Under the pieces are notes generated by a model. That model was not told the DNA's origin. It saw only the letters and a program-made list of their open reading frames with translations, and did not search any database. This document shows, piece after piece, positions 50,035 to 59,240 of a stretch of DNA of 64,000 bases. The translations under genes were made by a program, and so were the position numbers. Source of the DNA: Phenylobacterium parvum (lineage in GTDB: Bacteria > Pseudomonadota > Alphaproteobacteria > Caulobacterales > Caulobacteraceae). Positions within the stretch are counted from its first letter, which is position 1. Each line of letters starts with the position of its first letter. Location: NCBI RefSeq assembly GCF_003150835.1, contig NZ_CP029479.1, positions 434,001 to 498,000 of the forward strand, written 5' to 3'.

Positions 50035-50985
50035 ATGACCCAACCCGCTCCCCTCACGGCCCTGCCGGACGCGCCCATTCCGCCAGGCGGCGGCGCTGAG
50101 TGGTTCGAGGGGGACGGCGGCGCGCGGCTCCGGGCGGCGCTGTTCCGACCGGAAGGCCGCCCCCGGGGATCCGTCATCCTGTCGACCGGCCGCACCGAGG
50201 CCATCGAGAAGTACTTCGAGGTGGTGCGCGACCTGCAGCAGAGGGGCTTTGTCGTCCTGGTCAACGAATGGCGCGGCCAGGGTCTGTCGCACCGCGATCT
50301 TCCCAACCGGCGCAAGGGGCACGCCCGGGGGCTGGATCCCTTCATGGCCGATTACCGGGCCCTGCTGGTCGCCTTCGAGGCCCGGCTGCCCAAGCCCTGG
50401 ATTGCCGTCGGACATTCCATGGGCGGGTGCCTGACCCTGGCCGCCCTGGCCCGCGGACAGGCCGCCAGGTTCTCGGGCGCCGTGCTCTGCGCGCCCATGC
50501 TGGGACTGCGCCTGCCGCGCTTCGCCCGTGTGCTGTTGGCCTTCCGGATGCTGACCGGCGCCGCCGGCGACTGGGCCCAGCCGCCGGGCGATCCCGCAGC
50601 CGAGCCCTTCGAAGGCAATGTCCTGACCCACGACCCGGTGCGGTACAAGCGGGGCAAGGACCTCGTGAAGGCCAATCCCGACCTTGTACTGTCATCGCCG
50701 ACCTGGGGATGGCTGGACTTCGCCGTCCGCGCGACGGACTGGCTGGCGCGGCGGGAGAACCTGGCCGGGGTCGCCCCGCCAGTGATCATCGTCTCGGCGG
50801 CCCTGGACCGGCTGGTCAGCAACACCGCCCAGGCGACCGTCGCCAGCCTGCTGCCCCAGGGGCGCCTGGTCACGGTGGAGGGCGCCGAGCACGAGATCCT
50901 GATGGAGACAGATCCCCTGCGCGGCCAGTTCTGGACGCACTTCGACGCCCTTGCCGATCAGGTCGCGCCGAAAGACCAGGTCTAG
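50035..50985 (+). CDS. Alpha/beta hydrolase, lysophospholipase (PldB-like)
   Basis: 316-residue hydrolase of the monoglyceride lipase / PldB type: GSVILSTGRTEAIEKYFEVV, then NEWRGQGLS, catalytic elbow GHSMGG, and an Asp/His pair (SAALDRLVSN and GAEHEILME) at the C-terminus. It probably cleaves lysophospholipids or monoacylglycerols. No signal peptide. It is transcribed with the SCP2-domain gene; converges on HisN with 4 bases of overlap. Confidence 0.86.
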   Translation: MTQPAPLTALPDAPIPPGGGAEWFEGDGGARLRAALFRPEGRPRGSVILSTGRTEAIEKYFEVVRDLQQRGFVVLVNEWRGQGLSHRDLPNRRKGHARGLDPFMADYRALLVAFEARLPKPWIAVGHSMGGCLTLAALARGQAARFSGAVLCAPMLGLRLPRFARVLLAFRMLTGAAGDWAQPPGDPAAEPFEGNVLTHDPVRYKRGKDLVKANPDLVLSSPTWGWLDFAVRATDWLARRENLAGVAPPVIIVSAALDRLVSNTAQATVASLLPQGRLVTVEGAEHEILMETDPLRGQFWTHFDALADQVAPKDQV

Positions 50986-51794
50986 TCTGCAGCGGATTTC
51001 AGGAGCGGCAGGGCCTCTTCCAGGCAGGCCCGGTCGCCGGCGATGGCGATCTGCCCTCCGTTCGGCCCGATCGGCCGGCCGGCCCAGTCCGTGACCACGC
51101 CGCCGGCTCCGGCCAGCAGGGGCGCCGCCGCCTCGATGTCCCAGCATTTGCAGGCGCGGGACTCCACCACCAGGTCGATCGTCCCCGCAGCGACCATGGC
51201 GTAGGCGTAGGCGTCGCAACCCAGCCGCGCCAATCGCGCTGCAGCGCGCACCCGGTCCCAGGCCGCCCGCTCATCGGCTTCGAAATAAGCGGTGGGGTCG
51301 GTGGAGGCGATGATCGCCTCCGAAAGCCCGAAGCAGGGGCGCACCCGAAGGGCCCGGCTGTCCCCACCCCGGACCAGCCGGGAGCCGGCCGGAGAGCCCA
51401 GGAAGACCTCGCCCAGGTAGGGCTGGCCAATGGAGGACAGGACCGGCTCGCCCCGCCAGCGAAGGCTGATGAGCGTGGTCCAGACAGGAAGCCCTGCGAT
51501 GAAGGCGCGCGTGCCGTCGACGGGATCCAGGACCCAGACGAACTCTTGCTCGGGCCGGTCCTCGCCATACTCCTCGCCGATCACGCCATGTTCCGGGACG
51601 ACCTCCGCAAGGCGCTGGCGGATCGCCGCCTCCGCGCCCCGGTCCGCCATGGTGACAGGATCGAACCCCGCCTCGCCGCCCTTGTCCTCGAGGCCATGAT
51701 CGGACCGGAAGAGGGGAAGGATGGCGTCGGCGGAGACGCGGTTGAGATCGAGGAGGAGCTGTTCCAGCGCCTCGATGCGCTCAGGTGAGATCAT
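50982..51794 (-). CDS. Inositol-monophosphatase family, histidinol-phosphatase-like
   Basis: Mg-dependent phosphatase of 270 residues. IGEEYG (Glu ligand), DPVDGTRAFIAGLPVW (metal Asp motif), and WDIEAAAPLLAGAGG near the end are the family motifs. IMPase-type HisN performs the histidinol-phosphate step in alphaproteobacteria lacking HisB phosphatase; the same fold also acts on inositol-1-P and PAP. ATG 51794 overlaps the XRE regulator stop, so these are likely co-transcribed, the regulator first. Confidence 0.82.
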   Translation of the reverse strand: MISPERIEALEQLLLDLNRVSADAILPLFRSDHGLEDKGGEAGFDPVTMADRGAEAAIRQRLAEVVPEHGVIGEEYGEDRPEQEFVWVLDPVDGTRAFIAGLPVWTTLISLRWRGEPVLSSIGQPYLGEVFLGSPAGSRLVRGGDSRALRVRPCFGLSEAIIASTDPTAYFEADERAAWDRVRAAARLARLGCDAYAYAMVAAGTIDLVVESRACKCWDIEAAAPLLAGAGGVVTDWAGRPIGPNGGQIAIAGDRACLEEALPLLKSAAD

Positions 51795-52092
51795 GCCGCG
51801 TCTTATCCTCCTGGGGCGCGGAAAGTAAGGCGCCCCCATCGGAAATCACGAGCTCCGGCAGGTCCTCGAAGAAGTGGAGCAGTGGGGTCTGCATGGCGTG
51901 GGCGATCTTCCAGAGGCGGGAGGCGGCGATCCGGTTGGCGCCGCTCTCGTACTTCTGGATCTGCTGGAAGCGCACCCCACAGGCGAGGGCGAGCTGGTGC
52001 TGGGTCAATCCGAGCTGCCGGCGACGACGGCGGATCCTTTGGCCGATGTGGGCGTCGATGATGGCGTCAGGGGCCCGTGCGCTTGTGGTCAT
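51781..52092 (-). CDS. XRE-family transcriptional regulator
   Basis: 103-residue HTH regulator: GQRIRRRRRQLGLTQHQLALACGVRFQQIQKYESGANRI is the helix-turn-helix near residues 17-54, then a Trp-Lys-Ile-Ala segment and a short acidic tail. This type is abundant in Caulobacterales. No sensor domain. ATG 52092 is used since upstream frame extends over the intergenic region. An inverted repeat CGGGA-ATC-TCCCG at 52149-52161, in the gap to lpxL, is a candidate operator. Confidence 0.85.
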   Translation of the reverse strand: MTTSARAPDAIIDAHIGQRIRRRRRQLGLTQHQLALACGVRFQQIQKYESGANRIAASRLWKIAHAMQTPLLHFFEDLPELVISDGGALLSAPQEDKTRHDLT

Positions 52093-52148
52093 GATCCCGT
52101 TCTCAATCCCTGTCCCTGTCCCGACACCGCCACAGGGTTGTCCCAAAA

Positions 52149-52161
52149 CGGGAATCTCCCG
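52149..52161. promoter_or_regulatory. Inverted repeat between the XRE regulator and the acyltransferase
   Basis: CGGGA-ATC-TCCCG, 5 bp arms with a 3-base spacer, placed 57 bases before the regulator ATG and 69 before the divergent lpxL GTG. It also contains a GANTC methylation site (52152-52156). Its position suits an autoregulatory or shared operator; no proof in sequence. Confidence 0.35.
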
Positions 52162-52229
52162 ATCGCCTGCGCAAATCCTGCGCCAGTGTCCGGATTGCCG
52201 CCGGCGCAGGGCGCGGGGTAGGGTCAGGC

Positions 52230-53150
52230 GTGACGGACTCAGCGCGACCTTCCCGGCTTCAGGATCTCGTCTGGCGTCTCGAGGCCCTGGCCTTCGACGC
52301 CGTGACCTTCCTCGCCCGTCTCTTTCCAATCGACGCCGTGTCGGATTTCGGCGCGGGCCTGGTCGGCCTGCTCGGTCCCCTGACCTCCACGCACAGGGTG
52401 GCGGAAACCAACATCCGGATCGCCTTCCCCGACCTGCCGACGGCCGAGGTCGACAGGCTCCTCAAGGCGCAATGGCGGGCCCTTGGGCGATGGGCGGCGG
52501 AGTTCCCGATCCTCGACAAGATCATTGCCGATCCCTCCCGCGTGGAGGTGGTCAATGCCGGCCGCCTGGAGGCCATCGCCCGGAACCGCGAGAGCGTCGT
52601 GTTCATTTCGGGACACTTTTCGTCAATGGAGATCATGCCCGCCGTGATCATCCATGCGGGCGTCACCTGCCAGATCACCTATCGCGCAACCAACAATCCC
52701 CACGTCGACGCCCGCATCCGCAAGAGCCGGTTCCGATACGGCGTCCGCCTCTTCGCCCCCAAGGGCGGCGACGGCGCCCGGGAGCTCATCCGGGCCCTGT
52801 CGCGGGGGGAGTGCGTGGCGCTGATGAACGACCAGAAGTTCAACGGCGGCATCCTGGCGCCCCTTTTCGGGGTCGACTGCCATACGGCGCCCGGTCCCTC
52901 CAGCTTCGCCCTCCGGTTCGGGATCCCCCTGGTGCCCATGTCGGTGCAGAGGGTGGAGAAGGCGCGCTTCCGGGTCATCGTGCACGACGACATCCGCCTG
53001 GAGGACACCGGTGACCGCAACGCCGACATCGCCGCCGGGGTGCGGCGGGTGAACGCCTTCATGGAATCGCGAATCCGGGACCGGCCCGAGGAATGGTTCT
53101 GGGTCCACAAGCGCTGGCCCAATGAGGTCTATCGCCGGAGCCGGGACTGA
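52230..53150 (+). CDS. LpxL/HtrB-type lipid A acyltransferase
   Basis: 306-residue membrane-associated acyltransferase of the LpxL/LpxM family, adding a secondary acyl chain to lipid A. HX4E-type catalytic motif ISGHFSSME near 130, ITYRATNNPHVDARIRKSR, then ALMNDQKFNGGI and WFWVHKRWP at the C-terminus. GTG start at 52230, preceded by GGGTCAGGC. Part of the window's LPS theme with KdsD and heptosyltransferase. Acyl length cannot be read. Confidence 0.88.
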   Translation: MTDSARPSRLQDLVWRLEALAFDAVTFLARLFPIDAVSDFGAGLVGLLGPLTSTHRVAETNIRIAFPDLPTAEVDRLLKAQWRALGRWAAEFPILDKIIADPSRVEVVNAGRLEAIARNRESVVFISGHFSSMEIMPAVIIHAGVTCQITYRATNNPHVDARIRKSRFRYGVRLFAPKGGDGARELIRALSRGECVALMNDQKFNGGILAPLFGVDCHTAPGPSSFALRFGIPLVPMSVQRVEKARFRVIVHDDIRLEDTGDRNADIAAGVRRVNAFMESRIRDRPEEWFWVHKRWPNEVYRRSRD

Positions 53151-53157
53151 ACGGCGA

Positions 53158-54018
53158 TCAGGCGGGTGCGCGCACGCCCAGCAGCAGCATGGGGTCAAGG
53201 CGCCGGTCCCGCCACTTCATCCGCCAGCAGAGGTGGGGCCCGGTCGCCCGTCCCTCGTGTCCGACGGCGCCGATGACCTGTCCGCGCGCCACCGTCTGCC
53301 CCTGCCGGACGCCGACCTTCGACTGATGCAGGTATGCGGTGACCAGTCCCTGGCCGTGGTCGATCATGGTCAGCCCGCCCTCATAGTGCAGGCCGGTCTC
53401 GGCGAAACATACCCGGCCCGGTGCAGGCGCCAGGATGGGGGTCCCATCGGGCGCCGCCAGGTCGGCCCCGTAGTGCGGGGGCATGGGCTCGCCATTCAGG
53501 ATCCGCTGTCCGCCGAAGCGGCCGGACACCCTGTACTTCGCAAGGGGCGGCGAGAAGCCGCCGGAGAAGTCCTCGGTCGGCGCACGGCTGGCCCAGCCCT
53601 TGGTCTTGCGCTCGGCTTCGGCTACAATCCGCGCCAGCAGGGCCTCGCCCTGGGGCCTGACCTGTTGTGGGGGCAGGCCGTTGATCCTCTGGATGTCGAA
53701 CCCGCCTGGCGCGACGGCCAGCATACGGGAGGTCGACCGCCCGTCGGTGTCCGCCACCGTGACCCGGACCTGCGCCGGGCTGTCCCGGTCCAGGCCGATG
53801 ACGAAGAGGCCCGAGGCGGCGGCCTCGCCCATCGCTTCCCCGTCCAGCGAGATGCGCGCCCTCGGCGCCGTGCGCCCGATCAGGGTTCCACCCTGTCGCA
53901 CCTGTCCGGAGAGGGCGAGGGGCGGGGCGCCTGCGCCCGCCGCCAGGGCGGGGCCCGCCCAGAGCCCGCCACTGGCCAGGGCGCCCAGGACGAGGCGTCG
54001 GTGCGGGACGCGGTTCAG
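53158..54018 (-). CDS. M23 (LytM/peptidoglycan endopeptidase-like) protein, variant zinc site
   Basis: Probable secreted M23 protein of about 286 residues. From CTG 54018 it opens LNRVPHRRLVLGALASGG, a signal peptide with a twin Arg, then a non-catalytic domain and a C-terminal LytM domain with HYGADLAAPDGTPI (His and Asp ligands). The usual HLHW reads HLCW, so the second zinc His is Cys. No ATG, GTG or TTG precedes the signal peptide, and the CTG overlaps the DUF2093 stop as CTGA. The start is uncertain. It converges on lpxL; whether it cuts peptidoglycan or only signals to amidases is unknown. Confidence 0.78.
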   Translation of the reverse strand: MNRVPHRRLVLGALASGGLWAGPALAAGAGAPPLALSGQVRQGGTLIGRTAPRARISLDGEAMGEAAASGLFVIGLDRDSPAQVRVTVADTDGRSTSRMLAVAPGGFDIQRINGLPPQQVRPQGEALLARIVAEAERKTKGWASRAPTEDFSGGFSPPLAKYRVSGRFGGQRILNGEPMPPHYGADLAAPDGTPILAPAPGRVCFAETGLHYEGGLTMIDHGQGLVTAYLHQSKVGVRQGQTVARGQVIGAVGHEGRATGPHLCWRMKWRDRRLDPMLLLGVRAPA

Positions 54019-54230
54019 GGGTTCAGCCCACGCCAGCGGGCCAGGGCCTCGGCCGGACCGGCATAGGCTTCCTGGTGCACGGCGCTCCAGTAGCGGAGGG
54101 CCTCCAGGGGAATCCGCACGCCGGAAATGGCGCACATGACAAAGCGTCCGGGACGCACGACGGTGAAGTCGCCGTCGCCGTAGTTGATCAGGGCCAGGTC
54201 CGGGCCACCGGTCTTGTCGGGCGCGTTCAT
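54015..54230 (-). CDS. DUF2093 protein
   Basis: 71 residues: MNAPDKTGGPDLALINYGDGDFTVVRPGRFVMCAISGVRIPLEALRYWSA is split here at a normal family start; conserved GDGDF and CAISG segments are seen. DUF2093 is a small alphaproteobacterial family of unknown role, usually beside xseA and M23 or ubiquinone genes. It lies 44 bases after xseA; a GAGTC (GANTC) site is in that gap at 54252-54256. Coupled by overlap to the M23 gene. Confidence 0.83.
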   Translation of the reverse strand: MNAPDKTGGPDLALINYGDGDFTVVRPGRFVMCAISGVRIPLEALRYWSAVHQEAYAGPAEALARWRGLNP

Positions 54231-54274
54231 GATCCCACTCTAGCGATCCGGGAGTCTGGCGAAAAGGCGCCCGA

Positions 54275-55678
54275 TCAGAAGAGGTCGCCCTGGCGCGGCG
54301 CGCCCGCCGGCGGCTCGATCACCGCCCCGCGCTCGGTATCGGCGAAGACCAGGCGGACGGCCTCGCCGGCGGTCAGTCCTGCACCCTGGCGGACCAGGGT
54401 CCCATCCGCCCTGTGCACCCGGGCGAAGCCCCGGGACAGGGGCGCGCCGGGATCCGCCGATTTCAGCCGCGCCGTCAGGGCGGCCAGGCGCTCTTCGGAC
54501 CGGGACAGGGACCGTTCCAGGGCCGGACGCATCCGCAAGGCCAGGGCGGAGAGGGTTTCCGAGCGGGCCTCCCGCGGGCGGGTGAGGAGCCCCGGCTGCA
54601 GCCGGCCGGAGATCCGGGCGAGTTGGGTCTCGTGCGCGCCGACGTTCCGGGTAAGGCCGGCCGAGAGGCGACTGCTCGCCATGCCCAGCCTCTGCTCGGC
54701 CAGCTCCACCAGGTCTGGCGCCCGGGCCAGGGTGCGTCCCAGGGCCTCCAGCCGCACCTTGCGTTCAGAGACGATCCGCCCGCCCGCCCGGTGCAGGCGG
54801 CCAGTGAGGTCCGTAAGGGTTCCCCGCAGTTCGGACAGGACCGGTGTGGCCATCTCGGCCGCCGCCGTGGGCGTGGGCGCCCGACGGTCGGAGACGAAGT
54901 CGATGAGGGTGGTGTCGGTCTCGTGGCCGACCGCCGAGACCAGCGGGATCCGGCTGGCGGCCACCGTCCGGGCGAGGGCCTCGTCGTTGAAGGGCCAGAG
55001 ATCTTCCACCGAGCCGCCGCCCCGGGCGACGATCACCACGTCCGGCCTGGGCACGGGGCCGTCGGCGGGCAGGTCGTTGAAGCCGCGCACCGCGGCGGCC
55101 ACCTGGGCGGCGGCGGCGTCTCCCTGCACGACCACCGGCCAGACCAGGACGTGGCAGGGCCAGCGGTCGCGGATGCGGTGAAGGATGTCGCGGATCACCG
55201 CCCCGGTGGGCGAGGTGACGACGCCGACCACGGCGGGCAGGGCGGGCAGGGGCTGTTTGCGGGACGCCTCGAACAGGCCCTCGGCCGCAAGCCGGGCCTT
55301 CAGCCGCTCCAGCTGGGCCAGGAGGGCCCCGGCCCCGGCGGCGGTCATGCTCTCGATGACGATCTGGTAGCGGGAGCCCTGGGGGTAGGTCGTGATCTTA
55401 CCCGTGACGATCACTTCCAGGCCCTGTTCGGGCCGGACGGACAGGTTCCGCACGGAGCCCTTCCAGACCACCCCGTCGATCACCGCCCGCTCGTCCTTGA
55501 GGGACAGGTAGACGTGGCCGTTGGAGTGGTGCGTGACCTTGGAAAGCTCGCCCTTCAGCCGGACGAAGCCGTAGCGGTCCTCGAGGGTGCGCTTGAGGGC
55601 GAAGGCCAGCTCGGAGACCGAGTAGGCGCGCGCATTGTCCGAATCATCCGGCGCGGAATCTGGATCCAGTTCGCTCAT
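54275..55678 (-). CDS. xseA: Exodeoxyribonuclease VII large subunit
   Basis: 467 residues from ATG 55678. N-terminal OB-fold ([37 protein letters not shown]), catalytic block [36 protein letters not shown], and a long helical coil, ending [14 protein letters not shown]. Exo VII degrades single-stranded DNA in repair. The small subunit XseB is not in this window near it. Length is normal. Confidence 0.94.
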   Translation of the reverse strand: MSELDPDSAPDDSDNARAYSVSELAFALKRTLEDRYGFVRLKGELSKVTHHSNGHVYLSLKDERAVIDGVVWKGSVRNLSVRPEQGLEVIVTGKITTYPQGSRYQIVIESMTAAGAGALLAQLERLKARLAAEGLFEASRKQPLPALPAVVGVVTSPTGAVIRDILHRIRDRWPCHVLVWPVVVQGDAAAAQVAAAVRGFNDLPADGPVPRPDVVIVARGGGSVEDLWPFNDEALARTVAASRIPLVSAVGHETDTTLIDFVSDRRAPTPTAAAEMATPVLSELRGTLTDLTGRLHRAGGRIVSERKVRLEALGRTLARAPDLVELAEQRLGMASSRLSAGLTRNVGAHETQLARISGRLQPGLLTRPREARSETLSALALRMRPALERSLSRSEERLAALTARLKSADPGAPLSRGFARVHRADGTLVRQGAGLTAGEAVRLVFADTERGAVIEPPAGAPRQGDLF

Positions 55679-55770
55679 GAACGGAAAGGGACGCGCCGGA
55701 CGGCCGCAAGGCAAGCCCCAAGGCCGGCCCCCGGTCGCGACGCGCCCCCCATCCCCAACGGATGCCGGAC

Positions 55771-56277
55771 CTAGATGTAGCGCCGCAGGCTGCGGGCCAG
55801 CTCATTGGCGCCCGAACGCTTCTTGGCCTGGGCCGGCTGGTAGGCCACCCGTGCATGCTCGACGCAGTAGGGGCTTTCGCTGGCCCGGCGACCACAGAAG
55901 GTGAAGTCGTCGCTGGAGGGATCGCCGATGGGCCACTTGCACATGTGCGCGCCCAGGGTCAGCACCGTGGCGGCGCCGGGGGCCTCCTCCACATAGCGGA
56001 CGGGCGGCTGGGGCGCAGGCGCCGCGGCCGCCAGGGGCGGCGGGGCGATGCGGCGCGGCGCAGCCGGGGCCGCCGCCTGGCGGGCCGGGCGCGGCGCCTT
56101 GAACACCGGGCGCGCCGGCTTCGAGGGCGCTGCGCGACCGGAGAGGCCCAGCCTGTGCACTTTGCCGATCACCGCATTGCGGGTCACGCCGCCGAGTTGC
56201 TTGGCGATCTGGCTGGCGGACAGTCCGTCCTGCCAGAGTTTCTTGAGCAGCTCGACCCGCTCGTCGGTCCAACCCAT
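55771..56277 (-). CDS. gcrA: GcrA cell-cycle transcription factor
   Basis: Sigma70-linked activator that reads adenine-methylated GANTC promoters in Caulobacterales. 168 residues from ATG 56277 (GGAG seven bases upstream); the N-terminal DNA-binding part ([20 protein letters not shown], then [20 protein letters not shown]) is diagnostic. A Pro/Ala-rich linker follows, then the sigma-binding domain ([20 protein letters not shown], with ESPYCVEH) containing conserved Cys. A longer start at 56292 is less likely because homologues begin M-x-WTDER. The upstream gap has a DnaA-box-like site. Confidence 0.96.
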   Translation of the reverse strand: MGWTDERVELLKKLWQDGLSASQIAKQLGGVTRNAVIGKVHRLGLSGRAAPSKPARPVFKAPRPARQAAAPAAPRRIAPPPLAAAAPAPQPPVRYVEEAPGAATVLTLGAHMCKWPIGDPSSDDFTFCGRRASESPYCVEHARVAYQPAQAKKRSGANELARSLRRYI

Positions 56278-56417
56278 GGTTTGCTCCACCATCCGGCCCG
56301 GCTTGAGCGCAAGGCGCCGCCGGGATCAATATGTTGTGCCGGAGCTTACGCCCAACCCTGTCCGGCCACCACATATCGTAACGGAAGCAGATCAGACCAC
56401 AATCGGCGCCATGAAGT

Positions 56418-56426
56418 CCATCCACA
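56418..56426 (-). promoter_or_regulatory. DnaA-box-like site upstream of gcrA
   Basis: TGTGGATGG on the minus strand, seven of nine matches to TGTGGATAA, about 140 bases before gcrA. In Caulobacter, gcrA is activated by DnaA, so the site fits, but one imperfect box by chance is possible. Confidence 0.35.
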
Positions 56427-56450
56427 GGAACTATATATGGATCGGGACTG

Positions 56451-56984
56451 TCAGATCGGGCAGGCGGCGACCTCGAGCTGGAGCAGGGCCAGGACCCGGC
56501 CGAAGCCGATGTACTGGCCGGCCATCATGGACAACTCCAGGAACTCCTGGTCGGTGAACAGGCGGCGCATGTTGGCGACGTCGTCATCGGAGATGTTGTG
56601 GTGGTCCACGGCCATCTTCTCGGCGAAGTGGATGGCGGCGCGCTCCCGGGCGCTGAAGCCGGACTCGTCGACCCGGTCCACCCCCGAGGCGGCCTCTTCC
56701 TCGCTGACCACCTCGGGCGCCATGCGCACGGTCTTGCAGAGGACGCAGCCATTCAGGGTGGCGATGCGCAGGCGGATCAGTTCCTTCAGTCGGGGCGGCA
56801 GGACGCCCGCGCCGCCGGTATGCCAGGGGTGGTAGAAGCCCTGGTAGGCCTGGACCAGGTCCTCGGCCGGGGCGAAGGCGCGGGCGAAGTGGCGGCCGAG
56901 CCAGTTTTCCTCGGGCGTCGCATCGTGGATGGCCTTCATGTAGGGCGGCAGGGCCTCGGGTTCGGTGAGGGGCAGGCGGGACAT
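56451..56984 (-). CDS. AhpD/carboxymuconolactone-decarboxylase-like protein
   Basis: 177 residues of the CMD/AhpD peroxidase-like helical fold. The redox motif CVLCKT (C-x2-C) in helix LIRLRIATLNGCVLCKTVR, followed by RERAAIHFAEKMAVDH, fits AhpD-like alkylhydroperoxidase activity. GGAGG lies seven bases before ATG 56984. Family members reduce peroxides with lipoyl partners or have unknown roles. Same strand as gcrA, 173 bases upstream of it. Confidence 0.85.
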   Translation of the reverse strand: MSRLPLTEPEALPPYMKAIHDATPEENWLGRHFARAFAPAEDLVQAYQGFYHPWHTGGAGVLPPRLKELIRLRIATLNGCVLCKTVRMAPEVVSEEEAASGVDRVDESGFSARERAAIHFAEKMAVDHHNISDDDVANMRRLFTDQEFLELSMMAGQYIGFGRVLALLQLEVAACPI

Positions 56985-57090
56985 GGGCGGGACCTCCGGG
57001 TTTGCGCCCTTCAGGCTAGACCGCTGAGGCCGCCGCGCAAGTCTGACGAGACCGCTTGCCTCTCGCCGCGCGCAGGCGCAAACCAAGCCC

Positions 57091-57915
57091 ATGAGCGATG
57101 CCGTCCTTCCCTCCGCGCCGCCGACGCCTCCCGAGCCCCGGGCTTACCGGGGCGTCAACTGGGCCGGGTTCCGCACCCTCTACCGCCGCGAGGTCATGCG
57201 GTTCTGGAAGGTCGGCATGCAGACCCTGGCTGCGCCGGTGGTCACCTCCCTGCTCTACATGATGGTTTTCGTCGTGGCCGCCCATGGCGCCCGTCCGCCG
57301 GTGCACGGATATGATTACGGCGCCTTTGTGGCCCCCGGCTTGGTCATGATGGCCATCCTGAACAACGCCTTCGCCAACTCGTCGTCGTCCCTGCTCCAGG
57401 CCAAGATGAACGGCCTGATCGGCGACTTCCTGACCCCGCCCCTGAGCCCGGTCGAGCATGTGGCTGCCTTCGGCCTGGGCGCGGCGACCCGCGGGGTCAT
57501 GGTCGGCGCGGTGACGGCCGCCGTGATCGCGCCCTTCTCGCATCTCCCCATCAGCCACCCCTGGGCCATCCTCTACTTTGGACTGGGGGCGGCCCTCATC
57601 CTGGGCCTGCTGGGGATCATGGGCGGCCTCTGGAGCGAGAAGTTCGACAACATGGCGGTGGTGACCAACTTCATCATCATGCCCATGACCTTCCTGTCGG
57701 GCACCTTCTACCTGGTCGAGCGCCTGCCGGAGCCCTTCCGGACCCTCAGCCACTACAACCCGTTCTTCTACCTGATCGACGGGTTCCGGTACGGCTTCCT
57801 GGGCTATGCCGAGGGCTCGGTCCTGGCCGGGGCTGTGATGACGGCGGGCCTGGTGGTGGCCCTTGCAAGCGTCTGTCTCTGGATGTTCGACACCGGCTAC
57901 AAGATCAAGAGTTGA
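57091..57915 (+). CDS. ABC-2 type exporter permease
   Basis: 274 residues with six hydrophobic segments after a Pro-rich head, e.g. VVTSLLYMMVFVVAA and TFLSGTFYLVERLPEPFRTL (the ABC-2 signature before TM6). It fits the YadH/NodJ group that exports polysaccharides or drugs. No ATP-binding gene lies beside it (argD follows), so its ATPase must be encoded elsewhere. ATG 57091 is divergent from the AhpD-like gene. Confidence 0.85.
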   Translation: MSDAVLPSAPPTPPEPRAYRGVNWAGFRTLYRREVMRFWKVGMQTLAAPVVTSLLYMMVFVVAAHGARPPVHGYDYGAFVAPGLVMMAILNNAFANSSSSLLQAKMNGLIGDFLTPPLSPVEHVAAFGLGAATRGVMVGAVTAAVIAPFSHLPISHPWAILYFGLGAALILGLLGIMGGLWSEKFDNMAVVTNFIIMPMTFLSGTFYLVERLPEPFRTLSHYNPFFYLIDGFRYGFLGYAEGSVLAGAVMTAGLVVALASVCLWMFDTGYKIKS

Positions 57916-58018
57916 GCCCGCAAACATTGACATTTCCGCCCTCCCGGCGGAGAAGTCGGCCCCTTCCGGTCCCCGTCGCCCCGCGGCGGGGACGTTACGT
58001 TTTGGAGGGTTCCCGATC

Positions 58019-59233
58019 GTGACCCAGAAGACGCAGCCCGAGGGCCTCAACGTTCCCGCCGACCACTTGATGGGTGTGTACAGCCGCACGCCCCTGGCGT
58101 TCGAGCGAGGCGAGGGCGTGCGTCTCTACACCACGGACGGTGAAGCCTACCTGGACGCCCTGGCGGGCATCGCCGTGAACGCCCTGGGCCACTCGCACCC
58201 CAAGCTCATCGCCGCCCTCAAGGCCCAGGCCGACAAGCTCTGGCACGTGTCCAACATCTTCACGATCCCGGAGCAGGTGAAGCTGGCCTCGGCCCTGACC
58301 GACAAGACCTTCGCCGACGTGGTCTTCTTCACCAACTCGGGGACCGAGGCCATCGAGTGCGCGATCAAGGCGGCCCGCAAGTTCCACTGGGCCCGCGGCC
58401 AGGAAGAGCGGATCGACATCATTGGCTTCGATGGCTCCTTCCACGGCCGCACGCTTGCGGCGGTGAACGCCTCGGGTAACGCCAGCTACCTCGAGGGCTT
58501 CGGACCCCGGATGCCTGGCTTCGTCCAGCTGAAGTTCGGTGACCACGAGGCCCTGAAGTCCGCGATCGCCTCGCCAACAACGGCGGCGGTCATCCTCGAG
58601 CCTGTCCAGGGCGAGGGCGGAGCCCGGGCGGTTCCTGACTCCTGCCTGCGCGAGCTGCGCGCCCTTTGCGACCAGCATGGGGTCCTTCTGATCCTCGACG
58701 AGGTCCAGTGCGGCTTTTCGCGGACTGGCAAGCTGTTCGCCCATGAGTGGGCCGGGATCGAGCCCGACATCATGGCCGTGGCCAAGGCCCTGGGCGGCGG
58801 TTTCCCGATCGGGGCCTGCCTGGCCACAGCCCGCGCCGCCTCGGGCATGACCCCCGGATCCCATGGCTCGACCTACGGAGGCAACCCCCTGGCCATGGCC
58901 GTGGGCCTGGCGGCGGTGGAGGAGCTGGCCTCGCCCGCCCTGCTCGACCATGTGGCCGAGGTCTCCGGCTACTTCACCCAGCAGCTGGAGGGGCTGAAGG
59001 CGCGCAATCCGGACGTGATCGAGGAAATCCGCGGCCGGGGCCTGCTGATCGGCCTGAAGCTGAAGACCCCTAACCGCGAGTTCATGCAGCACGCCCGGGA
59101 CGAGAAGCTGCTGATCGCCGGCGGCGGCGACAACTGCGTGCGCCTCCTTCCGCCCCTGGTCATCTCGGTCGACGAGGTGCGCGAGGTGGTGGAGAAGCTC
59201 GACCGGGCCTGCGCCCGCGCCCGCGGGGCCTGA
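58019..59233 (+). CDS. argD: Acetylornithine aminotransferase
   Basis: Class III PLP aminotransferase of arginine synthesis (also able to act as N-succinyl-DAP aminotransferase). 404 residues from GTG 58019 with TTGGAGGG upstream; [42 protein letters not shown] (Asp to PLP) and the Schiff lysine in [11 protein letters not shown] are present. The frame upstream to 57863 covers the permease end and is discarded. First of argD-argF-hslO. Confidence 0.95.
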   Translation: MTQKTQPEGLNVPADHLMGVYSRTPLAFERGEGVRLYTTDGEAYLDALAGIAVNALGHSHPKLIAALKAQADKLWHVSNIFTIPEQVKLASALTDKTFADVVFFTNSGTEAIECAIKAARKFHWARGQEERIDIIGFDGSFHGRTLAAVNASGNASYLEGFGPRMPGFVQLKFGDHEALKSAIASPTTAAVILEPVQGEGGARAVPDSCLRELRALCDQHGVLLILDEVQCGFSRTGKLFAHEWAGIEPDIMAVAKALGGGFPIGACLATARAASGMTPGSHGSTYGGNPLAMAVGLAAVEELASPALLDHVAEVSGYFTQQLEGLKARNPDVIEEIRGRGLLIGLKLKTPNREFMQHARDEKLLIAGGGDNCVRLLPPLVISVDEVREVVEKLDRACARARGA

Positions 59234-59240
59234 GGCGGCC

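Noticed and set aside
54252..54256. GANTC site before DUF2093, also at 38882, 45078 and 52152
   Set aside because: GANTC is common enough by chance that lone intergenic sites do not show CcrM/GcrA regulation; kept only as context.
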